Assembly (NCBI GenBank): GCA_003446375.1
Contig: DMAW01000030.1
Coordinates: 1 to 29,085 of the forward strand
From: Eubacteriaceae bacterium
GTDB taxonomy: Bacteria > Bacillota > Clostridia > Eubacteriales > Alkalibacteraceae
Reading direction: 5' to 3'
Length of the DNA: 29,085 nucleotides
The notes under the pieces are model-generated. The model was not told the origin of the DNA. It searched no databases and saw nothing but the letters and a program-made list of their open reading frames with translations. Position numbers and translations under genes: made by a program. How positions within the stretch are numbered: position 1 is the first letter of the stretch; every line of letters begins with the position of its first letter. Below, in pieces: positions 1 through 6,304 of this stretch.

Positions 1-626
1 TTAAAGATCCTTACAAGAGAGAAGCCAAAGATAATGCCTAGGGCTATGCCGGATATAATTGATACAGGCACTCTCGCCAAGCTGGCTGCATCAAAGCTTT
101 CTCCTTGGAACATGCCCAAGAATGCTGTAAATAGGACTATGACGTAAATGTCATCAACTGAAGCTCCTGCAAGTATCAAATGAGGAATGCTGTTTTTTTT
201 GCCATAACCTGATTCCATCAGGTAAAGCATCCGTGGGACGATCACCGCAGGTGATACAGCGGCCAGAATAGCCCCAAGTATCGCTGACTCTGCAAGCGTA
301 AGTCCCATCAAAGAAGGTCCAAGCAGCATAATTGCAAGGATTTCAAGGGTTGCCGGGATAAAGCACATCAAGATAGCCGGTCGTCCAACTCTTTTTAGAT
401 CTTCCAGATCCAAGCTTAGTCCGGCTCTAGCTAAAATGACTATAAGTGCAATCTTTCTAAGATCGGATGATATCGTAAGTATATCGGCAGATATAAGGTC
501 CAGGGCAAAGGGGCCTAGGATTATGCCGGTAATTATCATCCCAAGAAGACCGGGGATCTTTAACCGATTGAATATTCCGCTTAATGAAAACCCTAAAATA
601 AGTATGAGTGAGAGGCTGAAAAGCAT
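1..626 (-). CDS. Cation/proton antiporter (CPA family), C-terminus cut by window edge
   Basis: The first 208 residues of a polytopic membrane protein are present; the rest lies beyond position 1. It begins MLFSLSLILILGFSLSG and continues as alternating hydrophobic segments. It contains a stretch reading AAVSPAVIVPRMLYLME and then GASVDD. The paired acidic residues after GAS are typical of CPA-type Na+(K+)/H+ exchangers such as Kef/NhaP proteins. These exchange monovalent cations for protons across the cytoplasmic membrane. The ATG at 626 was chosen because an in-frame stop lies just upstream and GGAG sits 9 nt before it. The gene follows the betaine importer on the same strand but is separated from it by a terminator and has its own promoter. 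Ion specificity cannot be decided from this fragment. Confidence 0.85.
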   Translation of the reverse strand, partial: MLFSLSLILILGFSLSGIFNRLKIPGLLGMIITGIILGPFALDLISADILTISSDLRKIALIVILARAGLSLDLEDLKRVGRPAILMCFIPATLEILAIMLLGPSLMGLTLAESAILGAILAAVSPAVIVPRMLYLMESGYGKKNSIPHLILAGASVDDIYVIVLFTAFLGMFQGESFDAASLARVPVSIISGIALGIIFGFSLVRIF

Positions 627-697
627 AAGGTGAGGCTCCTTCCTTAGTTAGTTGATAGTTGTTAGTGTATGGGGGATTCACTAGCGAACCTCCTTAT

Positions 698-726
698 ATC
701 TTAAATCTAATTGATAAATACTGCAA
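698..726 (-). promoter_or_regulatory. Sigma-A-type promoter of the antiporter gene
   Basis: On the minus strand, TTGCAG (-35, 726-721) and TAAGAT (-10, 703-698) are separated by 17 bases. The start codon lies about 70 nt downstream. The leader carries a second strong AAGGAGG at 695-689 in front of a GTG in another frame (see findings). Confidence 0.55.
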
Positions 727-737
727 GGTATGGAGGC

Positions 738-775
738 ATAAAAAAACACCGATCTAGATGAACGGTGTTTTTTGC
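738..775 (-). terminator. Intrinsic terminator of the opu operon
   Basis: The arms AAACACCG (744-751) and CGGTGTTT (763-770) form an 8-bp stem with an 11-nt loop. A run of seven T follows on the minus strand. It lies directly after the opuAC stop codon. The A-run/T-run symmetry means it could also act on the plus strand, but no plus-strand gene ends here. Confidence 0.85.
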
Positions 776-782
776 TTAATCT

Positions 783-1631
783 TTATTCTAACCAAGCTGC
801 AACTTTATCAGGATTAGAATCAACCCAATCTCTTGCAGCATCTTCAGCGCTTGTTCCGTCTGCAATCATGAGCATTACTTCTTCCATGTCTGCAGGGGTC
901 CATGCAAAGTTTGAAATGATTTTGAATGCATCGGGATTGTCTGTTTCAAAACCCTCTCTGACCAATGTGTGGATCTGTTCTTCACCACCGTAGATTCCTT
1001 GTGGATCTTCAAGATATTTCAGATCCCATCTTGCAAATTTCCAGTGAGGAGTCCATCCGGTTACGATGACTTCTTCTCCGTTGTCAATTGCATCTTTAAG
1101 CTCTGCAGTCATTGTGGCACCGCTTCCTTCTACAAGCTCGTAGTCAAGGTCATAAGAATCAATAACATCCAAAGTTGCTCTCATGATACCGGCACCGGGC
1201 TCTATGCCTGTAATGACTCCGTCGGCATAGTTAGACTCGTTTAAGTCTTCAATGCTGTTGATAGGAGCATCGGCAGGCACTACCAAGCCAATCAATGTAC
1301 CGCTAAGGTTAGGGCCTAGGTCTACTAGGTCATCACCGTATTCTTCCATGTAATCAGCTTGAGTTGTTGGAAGCCAAGCTGCTACCATGGCATCGAAGTC
1401 GCCTTCAGCGACACCTTGGTACATCAAAGATGCGCTTACGTCTGTAATCGTAACGTCAAAACCTTCGTCCTCAAGCACTGTCTTTAAAACATTTGTGCTT
1501 GCTATTTCAGAGTCCCAAGCTACATATCCGAGTTCCACAGATGTTGAGTCGTCAGTGCCTGTTCCACAAGCCATTGTGAATACTGATAATGCAATCAGCA
1601 AAAATACAATAATACTTCTTTTAATCATCAA
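783..1631 (-). CDS. opuAC: Glycine betaine/proline betaine ABC transporter, substrate-binding lipoprotein
   Basis: This 282-residue protein is the extracellular binding component of the betaine importer. It starts with a lipoprotein signal peptide: basic MMIKR, a hydrophobic run to about residue 19, then a lipobox ending FTMAC, so Cys22 should be lipidated and membrane-anchored. The rest matches an OpuAC/ProX-type domain. Tryptophans suited to an aromatic cage for a quaternary ammonium occur in YVAWDSE, AAWLPTT and GWTPHWKF. It is the last gene of a three-gene operon, 62 nt after the permease, and is followed by a terminator. Which betaine (glycine betaine, proline betaine, carnitine) is bound cannot be told from sequence alone. 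Confidence 0.93.
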   Translation of the reverse strand: MMIKRSIIVFLLIALSVFTMACGTGTDDSTSVELGYVAWDSEIASTNVLKTVLEDEGFDVTITDVSASLMYQGVAEGDFDAMVAAWLPTTQADYMEEYGDDLVDLGPNLSGTLIGLVVPADAPINSIEDLNESNYADGVITGIEPGAGIMRATLDVIDSYDLDYELVEGSGATMTAELKDAIDNGEEVIVTGWTPHWKFARWDLKYLEDPQGIYGGEEQIHTLVREGFETDNPDAFKIISNFAWTPADMEEVMLMIADGTSAEDAARDWVDSNPDKVAAWLE

Positions 1632-1693
1632 ATCTCTCCCTTTTCTTTAATTTATTTATAAGCCAAAAGGCTGATAAGCCATCTACTTTTCTC

Positions 1694-2512
1694 TTACTTG
1701 GATACGCTTTGAGTAAGCTTATCCAGAACCATGGCCAGTATTACTACTGCCAAGCCGCCTTCAAAAGCTGTGCCTATCCAAAGTCTCTGTATCCCCATCC
1801 ATACTTCTCTACCAAGTCCGCCGGCACCGATCATTGCTGATATTACTACCATGGACAAAGAGAGCATTATGGTCTGGTTTATTCCTGCCATTATAGTCTT
1901 CATAGCTAGAGGTATCTGTACCTTGGTTAGCTTTTGCATGGATGTAGATCCAAATGCATCCGCCGCTTCTACCAAATCTTCGGGAACCTGTTGGATTCCC
2001 AGAGAAGTAAGCCTGATAGAAGGGGGGATTGCAAATATAACAGTTGCAAAAAGCCCCGGAACCTTGCCCATGCCGAAAAACGAGATGGCAGGTATTAGGT
2101 ATACAAATGCAGGCATCGTCTGCATGAAGTCTAAAATCGGCATTATGATTCGTCTGAACTTTTCCTTTTTAGCCGATAAAATGCCAAGGGGCACTCCGAA
2201 GATTATCGATACGAAGGTAGCCGAAAGGACCATAGCCAATGTAGACATGGCAGGTTCCCAAAGTTCTAAGTTGTAGACTAAGAACAATCCGGCCAGCGTA
2301 AAGATAGCTACCGGCTTTCCGGCAAGTTTAAATGCCAACGCGCTTATGGCGATAATGAAGATAAATGCCGGTATAAGCAACAGGAGTCCTTCAAGCCCAT
2401 TTAGAAAGATTTCAAATACAGAGGACACTCCTCTGAATATAAAGCGGAAGTTGTCGGTCAAAAAATCTATCGAAGCCTCAACGGCATCTCCAACAGGTAA
2501 CTTAGCTAACAT
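1694..2512 (-). CDS. opuAB: Glycine betaine ABC transporter, permease
   Basis: This membrane subunit forms the translocation channel of the betaine importer. It has several hydrophobic helices (for example LLLLIPAFIFIIAISALAF and the region around LSATFVSIIFGVPLGILSA). It also has the EAA-type loop that contacts the ATPase, seen in EDLVEAADAFGSTSMQKLTKVQIPLA-like spacing near residues 180-205. I place the start at the ATG at 2512, because AGGAGG sits 8 nt before it; a GTG three codons earlier (2521) is possible but has poor spacing. The gene overlaps the 3' end of opuAA by about 11 nt, which implies translational coupling. Length is usual for ProW/OpuAB. Confidence 0.92.
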   Translation of the reverse strand: MLAKLPVGDAVEASIDFLTDNFRFIFRGVSSVFEIFLNGLEGLLLLIPAFIFIIAISALAFKLAGKPVAIFTLAGLFLVYNLELWEPAMSTLAMVLSATFVSIIFGVPLGILSAKKEKFRRIIMPILDFMQTMPAFVYLIPAISFFGMGKVPGLFATVIFAIPPSIRLTSLGIQQVPEDLVEAADAFGSTSMQKLTKVQIPLAMKTIMAGINQTIMLSLSMVVISAMIGAGGLGREVWMGIQRLWIGTAFEGGLAVVILAMVLDKLTQSVSK

Positions 2513-3698
2513 CCTCTCCACCTCCTCTTACGAGCCCACTGATGACGGAGCCTCTGATAATTATTCCTTTGAGAGTATTGTCTTCATCGACTACTGCTAC
2601 AGGAACCCTTGATTCCGCTATTAAGTGAAAGATGTTTGTAAGCTTGGTGTCAGGGGATACCGTAGGTATTTCCTTTTGTATAGCAGGCTCGATATTTGAC
2701 TCGCCTTTTTTGACTAGCTCAGATAAGTCGTCTGCTACCACATATCCGATAAGCTTTCGGCTTCGGTCTATTACAAACAGATTGGAGACGCCTTCTTTTT
2801 CCATCTTTCTAAGCCCTACCCTGCAACCATCTTTTTTATAATCTATGGTGACAGGCTTTATCATTATATCTTCTGCCGTGAGGACCTTGCTGACATCTAC
2901 GTCTTCGACGAATCTAGCGACATAATCGTTGTTAGGATTGTTTAAGATGTCCTCAGGAGTTCCTATCTGCACGATTTCGCCGTCTTTCATAAGAGCTATT
3001 CTGTCACCTATTTTCAAGGCTTCGTCCAAGTCGTGGGTTATAAATATGATAGTCTTGTTCATCTTGTTCTGAAGATCCAAGAGCTCATCTTGCATTTCTT
3101 TTCTTATAAGGGGATCAAGGGCACTGAATGCCTCGTCCATAAGCAATATGTCAGGTTCTACTGCGAGGGCTCTTGCCAAACCTACACGCTGCTGCATCCC
3201 TCCGCTAAGCTCATGGGGATAGCTGTCGTACCAGCCCTTAAGACCCACTAAGTCTAAAGCCTCTCGTGCCTTTTTAATTTGCGTCTCGATATCGACGCCT
3301 TGTATTTCAAGTCCGTATTGTACGTTTTCTTGAATAGTTCTGTTTGGCAATAATGCGAACTTCTGAAAAACCATACCCATTTTCTTTCTTCTAAGGGCAG
3401 TTAGCTCCTCTTTGTTCATTTTTGTTATATCTTCCCCGTCAATGAATATGCTGCCGGATGTAACATCTATCAGTCTGTTGATACATCTTATCAGGGTGGA
3501 TTTTCCGCTGCCTGAAAGTCCCATGACTACGAAGATCTCTCCTTCGTTTACTTCAAAGCTAGCTTTGTTTACTCCGATTACGTGCTTGGTCTTTTCTAGT
3601 ATTTCGTCTTTATTTTTTCCCTGTTTAAGCATCTCTAATGCTGTTTTAGGGTTGTTTCCGAAAATCTTTACCACGTCTTCGAAACGGATTTTTACCAT
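2502..3698 (-). CDS. opuAA: Glycine betaine ABC transporter, ATP-binding protein with CBS pair
   Basis: This 398-residue ATPase energises the importer. Visible motifs are Walker A GLSGSGKS (60-67), signature LSGGMQQR, Walker B ILLMDEA followed by FSALD, and the switch ITHD. After about residue 280 come two CBS domains (ending near 395). In OpuA-type transporters the CBS pair senses ionic strength and, in several Firmicutes, c-di-AMP; that function is family knowledge, not shown here. It is the first gene of the operon. The ATG at 3698 is preceded by AAGGAG. A 5' leader of about 90 nt separates it from a candidate promoter. Confidence 0.95.
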   Translation of the reverse strand: MVKIRFEDVVKIFGNNPKTALEMLKQGKNKDEILEKTKHVIGVNKASFEVNEGEIFVVMGLSGSGKSTLIRCINRLIDVTSGSIFIDGEDITKMNKEELTALRRKKMGMVFQKFALLPNRTIQENVQYGLEIQGVDIETQIKKAREALDLVGLKGWYDSYPHELSGGMQQRVGLARALAVEPDILLMDEAFSALDPLIRKEMQDELLDLQNKMNKTIIFITHDLDEALKIGDRIALMKDGEIVQIGTPEDILNNPNNDYVARFVEDVDVSKVLTAEDIMIKPVTIDYKKDGCRVGLRKMEKEGVSNLFVIDRSRKLIGYVVADDLSELVKKGESNIEPAIQKEIPTVSPDTKLTNIFHLIAESRVPVAVVDEDNTLKGIIIRGSVISGLVRGGGEDVS

Positions 3699-3787
3699 TT
3701 TATCTACTCCTTTCTACTGCAGGCAATGGCCTGAAATAAAGATTTTATTTGTATGAAGAAAGCTTAAAAATTCGCTCCCGTCAAATA

Positions 3788-3817
3788 ATGTTATCATATT
3801 TTCTTAAGTGGTGTCAA
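3788..3817 (-). promoter_or_regulatory. Candidate promoter of the opu operon
   Basis: On the minus strand a perfect TTGACA (3817-3812) is followed 18 bases later by TAACAT (3793-3788). The downstream leader (3699-3780) can form two small hairpins: arms CAGGC/GCCTG around 3719-3732 and AAATAAA/TTTATTT around 3733-3749. The -10 match is only 4 of 6, so the exact start is uncertain. Confidence 0.45.
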
Positions 3818-3899
3818 ATTTGAAAGCCTTATGGCACAAGGCATATGCGTGCTTAATCATATATAACTGGGAAAATTTAATAGATTCAAACAAGAGTGG

Positions 3900-3920
3900 T
3901 TTATGCATCAAATGCATAAA
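3900..3920. repeat. Perfect inverted repeat, 9-bp arms
   Basis: The arms TTTATGCAT and ATGCATAAA are separated by CAA. The size and symmetry suit a dimeric regulator. It lies about 190 bp upstream of the HTH promoter and 80 bp upstream of the opu promoter. No protein can be assigned to it. Confidence 0.5.
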
Positions 3921-4090
3921 TATGCGCAATTTAACTGATTGTATGCACTGGGAGCGAAGTTGGAAATATGGTTGCAATTTACTGGGAGAAGCTTGTTTTA
4001 GAAAAAGCGATCAGAGTTTTAGCATATGCTCTTGTATGCATTATAATACAATAATATGTTTTTCGTGTTTTTGATGCCTAAATGTATTTG

Positions 4091-4119
4091 TTGACAATAA
4101 ATTATACCAAAGTTAAAAT
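4091..4119 (+). promoter_or_regulatory. Sigma-A promoter of the small HTH gene
   Basis: A perfect TTGACA (4091-4096), a 17-base spacer and TAAAAT (4114-4119) form a near-consensus promoter. The ATG follows about 50 nt after the expected start site. Confidence 0.75.
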
Positions 4120-4173
4120 CATACTGTGTGCTTTAAAAGGAAGCCAATAATCATTTTAATACTGGAGGATGGG

Positions 4174-4359
4174 ATGAAAAAAAGAAAATTGACCGGGTTT
4201 GGCATTGAAGTTAAGGACAGGTTGACAGATATTAATATGACGCAAAAAAAGCTTGCAAAAGAGATAGGTCTTTCGCCGGTTTATCTAAGTATGATCCTGT
4301 ATGGTGAAAGATCAGGAGAGAAATATCTCGATGAGATAAAAGCTTTTTTAAAGTTGTAG
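4174..4359 (+). CDS. Small Cro/CI-type helix-turn-helix protein
   Basis: This 61-residue protein starts at the ATG at 4174, chosen because GGAGG lies 7 nt before it; a longer frame from 4126 lacks such a site. Residues about 20-50 (TQKKLAKEIGLSPVYLSMIL) form a helix-turn-helix, and the rest (YGERSGEKYLDEIKAFL) completes a minimal Cro/CI fold. Such short proteins occur in prophages and as chromosomal orphans in Clostridia. It should bind DNA as a dimer. No phage genes surround it, and the upstream region carries several dyads that could be its operators (inference). Its target genes are unknown. Confidence 0.75.
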   Translation: MKKRKLTGFGIEVKDRLTDINMTQKKLAKEIGLSPVYLSMILYGERSGEKYLDEIKAFLKL

Positions 4360-4399
4360 ATTCATTTTTAGATCGGAACATAAAAAAACAAAAAATATG

Positions 4400-4425
4400 T
4401 TAATAAAAGGTTAAATTTCCGATTA
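4400..4425 (+). promoter_or_regulatory. Candidate flagellar sigma-D (sigma-28) promoter of the chemoreceptor gene
   Basis: TTAA (4400-4403), a 14-base gap and TCCGATTA (4418-4425) resemble the sigma-D pattern TAAA-N15-GCCGATAA. It lies about 90 nt upstream of a chemoreceptor, a typical sigma-D target. Very similar sites precede the hemerythrin and the second GGDEF-EAL gene. Confidence 0.45.
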
Positions 4426-4437
4426 AGGTGACGATAT

Positions 4438-4471
4438 TATACCTGTGACAAGCTTGTAGCTTGCAGGTATA
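4438..4471 (+). repeat. Two-part hairpin in the chemoreceptor mRNA leader
   Basis: The outer arms TATACCTG (4438-4445) and CAGGTATA (4464-4471) enclose an inner stem CAAGC/GCTTG (4449-4453 and 4459-4463) with a TTGTA loop and a three-base TGA bulge. No T-run follows, so it is not a terminator. It would sit close to the 5' end of a transcript from the sigma-D-like site. Confidence 0.55.
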
Positions 4472-4512
4472 GGACTAATCATAAACAATCTTAAGCGGAG
4501 AGGAGAATCCTT

Positions 4513-6282
4513 ATGAGACTCAATAAGGACAAAGGCGAGGGCAAGAAGATAAAAAAACCTCTTGAAAAGAGAAGGTTTTTCAAGGATGTAAAGGTGCAGA
4601 TAAAGCTTATGACAAGCTTTGTGCTGGTCTCTTTGATAGCGGTTGCCATAGGGATAATAGGCATCGTAAACATGCAGGATATCAGACGGGAAGGAGAGCA
4701 GATGTACGAATACAACCTGCAAAGCATAAATGACCTCTATGTCATGAAGGAGCAGATGCTGCAGATCAGAGGTTATGTGCTCATAGCCACAAGCTCGAGA
4801 GATCAAGATGTGATATCAAGCGCCCAAAGCGAGATAATCGCATATAGAAGCCAAAATAGCGAGACAGTTGAAATATACGATAAAAGGCCACTATCAGAAG
4901 AAGGCAGAAAAATTTGGAATGAATATCTGGAATTATTAGATAAGTATACATTAGAGACAAACGAGCTGTTCAGGCACTTGCAGAGAGAGCAATTCGATAT
5001 GGCCGAAATTACGAGTGCGGATCTGACTTCCATCAGAGAAGAAATGTTCACTGAGCTTGACGAGCTCATATCGAGAAACGAGCACATGGCTTGGGAAGCA
5101 AACAGAAACAATCTTACCACATATGAAGCATCGAAAAACCTCATGATTATCTTTTGCGCAGCCGGACTTGTGATTTCCCTTGCCATAGGATGGGCCTTGT
5201 CTAGGTATGTAAACAAAGAGATCAAAAAGGGACTTATGTTTGCCAAAGCGTTGGGAGACGGGGATTTAACCGTAGAAATCGAGCCTGATGGAATAGATGA
5301 ATTCGGGCTGCTGATATCTTCTTTAAAAGAAGCAAGGGATAAGATAACCGATGTAGTCAAAAAAATAAGCAATCAATCTCAAGAAGCCGCAGCTTCAAGT
5401 GAAGAACTTTTCAGCACTATGGAAGGAATAAATACGAACTTTGCCGCTATTAACTCAAGCACCCAGGAAATAGGCGCTAACGTGGAAGAAATAAGTGCGG
5501 TGTCCCAGGAGTTAAGCGCGACGATAGAGCAAGTAAATTCCGGAGTGGAGCAGATGGCATCGGCTTCTTCTGACGGGAGTACAGCTTCTGAAGAGATAAA
5601 AGAAAGAGCTCTTTCTATAAGGGATCAAGGGATAGAATCAAAAGGTATGGCAGATAGGCTTTACGAAGAAAAGCACGGGGATATCTTAAGGGCGATAGAA
5701 GAAGGAGCCGTCGTGAATCAAATAGTCGAAATAGCAGGGTCCATAAATGAAATAGCCGGGCAGACAAATCTCCTTGCGTTAAATGCGGCAATTGAAGCGG
5801 CAAGAGCAGGAGAGCACGGCAAAGGCTTTGCAGTAGTGGCAGATGAAATAAGGAAACTAGCCGAACAATCAGCGCAGTATGTCAACAGGATTCAAGAGGT
5901 AGTGTCAAATGTACAGAATGCTTTCGGAAATTTATCGGAAAATGCCAAAGGGATTTTAGAATTTATTGACGAAAGAGTTAAAAATGATTATGATTTATTA
6001 GTGGAAACCGGAGTGCAGTACGAAAAGGATGCAATTTTTGTAAGCGATCTTTCCCAAGATATAGCAGCCATGGCACAGCAATTAAGCGCTTCAACCGAGG
6101 AAATTTCAAGCGTGGTTCAGTCTATAGCTTCAAATATGAACGCCACTTCTCAAAACACCCAAGAAATTGGTGCAGGGGTGGAGGATATGAACGGCGCACT
6201 GGAAAACGTTACTGCAGTGGCTCAGTCTCAGGCTGAAACAGCTGAAGTGCTAAATAAGCTTATAAACATTTTTAAATTATGA
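4513..6282 (+). CDS. Methyl-accepting chemotaxis protein
   Basis: This 589-residue transmembrane chemoreceptor relays a ligand signal to the CheA/CheW array. After a basic cytoplasmic N-terminus come TM1 (about 33-53), a helical extracellular four-helix-bundle type sensor (about 54-208), TM2 (209-229) and HAMP (about 230-283). The coiled-coil signalling domain then has its conserved tip at 412-450 (EIAGQTNLLALNAAIEAARA, then GEHGKGFAVVADEIRKLAEQ). No CheB-type C-terminal pentapeptide is seen. The ligand cannot be inferred. The ATG at 4513 has GAGAGGAG 8 nt before it. A phosphodiesterase gene follows after only 22 nt, suggesting co-transcription of chemotaxis and c-di-GMP control. Confidence 0.95.
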   Translation: MRLNKDKGEGKKIKKPLEKRRFFKDVKVQIKLMTSFVLVSLIAVAIGIIGIVNMQDIRREGEQMYEYNLQSINDLYVMKEQMLQIRGYVLIATSSRDQDVISSAQSEIIAYRSQNSETVEIYDKRPLSEEGRKIWNEYLELLDKYTLETNELFRHLQREQFDMAEITSADLTSIREEMFTELDELISRNEHMAWEANRNNLTTYEASKNLMIIFCAAGLVISLAIGWALSRYVNKEIKKGLMFAKALGDGDLTVEIEPDGIDEFGLLISSLKEARDKITDVVKKISNQSQEAAASSEELFSTMEGINTNFAAINSSTQEIGANVEEISAVSQELSATIEQVNSGVEQMASASSDGSTASEEIKERALSIRDQGIESKGMADRLYEEKHGDILRAIEEGAVVNQIVEIAGSINEIAGQTNLLALNAAIEAARAGEHGKGFAVVADEIRKLAEQSAQYVNRIQEVVSNVQNAFGNLSENAKGILEFIDERVKNDYDLLVETGVQYEKDAIFVSDLSQDIAAMAQQLSASTEEISSVVQSIASNMNATSQNTQEIGAGVEDMNGALENVTAVAQSQAETAEVLNKLINIFKL

Positions 6283-6304
6283 TTTTTCGGAAAGTTGGAT
6301 TTAA

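Larger units (their letters stand above)
3699..4173. other. 475-nt non-coding region between opuAA and the small HTH gene
   Basis: This is the only long stretch here without a convincing gene. It holds the opu leader and promoter on the minus strand (to 3817). It then holds about 270 nt rich in TATGC/GCATA words, and the plus-strand promoter of the HTH gene at 4091-4119. The repeated words are GCATATGC at 3841 and 4022, TTGTATGCA at 3939 and 4032, and ACTGGGA at 3866, 3947 and 3981. An open frame of 88 codons exists (3808-4074) but has no recognisable ribosome binding site and an improbable Cys/Trp-rich composition. I see no known RNA family. Confidence 0.6.

Noticed and set aside
1731..2276. 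Long plus-strand open frame (181 codons) antisense to opuAB
   Set aside because: opuAB is clearly the real gene. The antisense frame lacks a ribosome binding site and domain features and reflects codon bias.
3808..4074. Open frame of 88 codons in the opu-HTH intergenic region
   Set aside because: It has no ribosome binding site, a Cys/Trp-rich composition unlike its neighbours and no recognisable domain. The stretch is better explained by regulatory repeats.
4174..4359. Prophage remnant around the small HTH gene
   Set aside because: No integrase, attachment-site repeat or other phage gene is nearby. The flanking genes are ordinary housekeeping and signalling genes.
4426..4512. Second c-di-GMP riboswitch before the chemoreceptor
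   Set aside because: The hairpin lacks the GGCAAA start, the GACGCAAAGCC core and the tetraloop receptor of class I. It also does not show the pseudoknot layout of class II.
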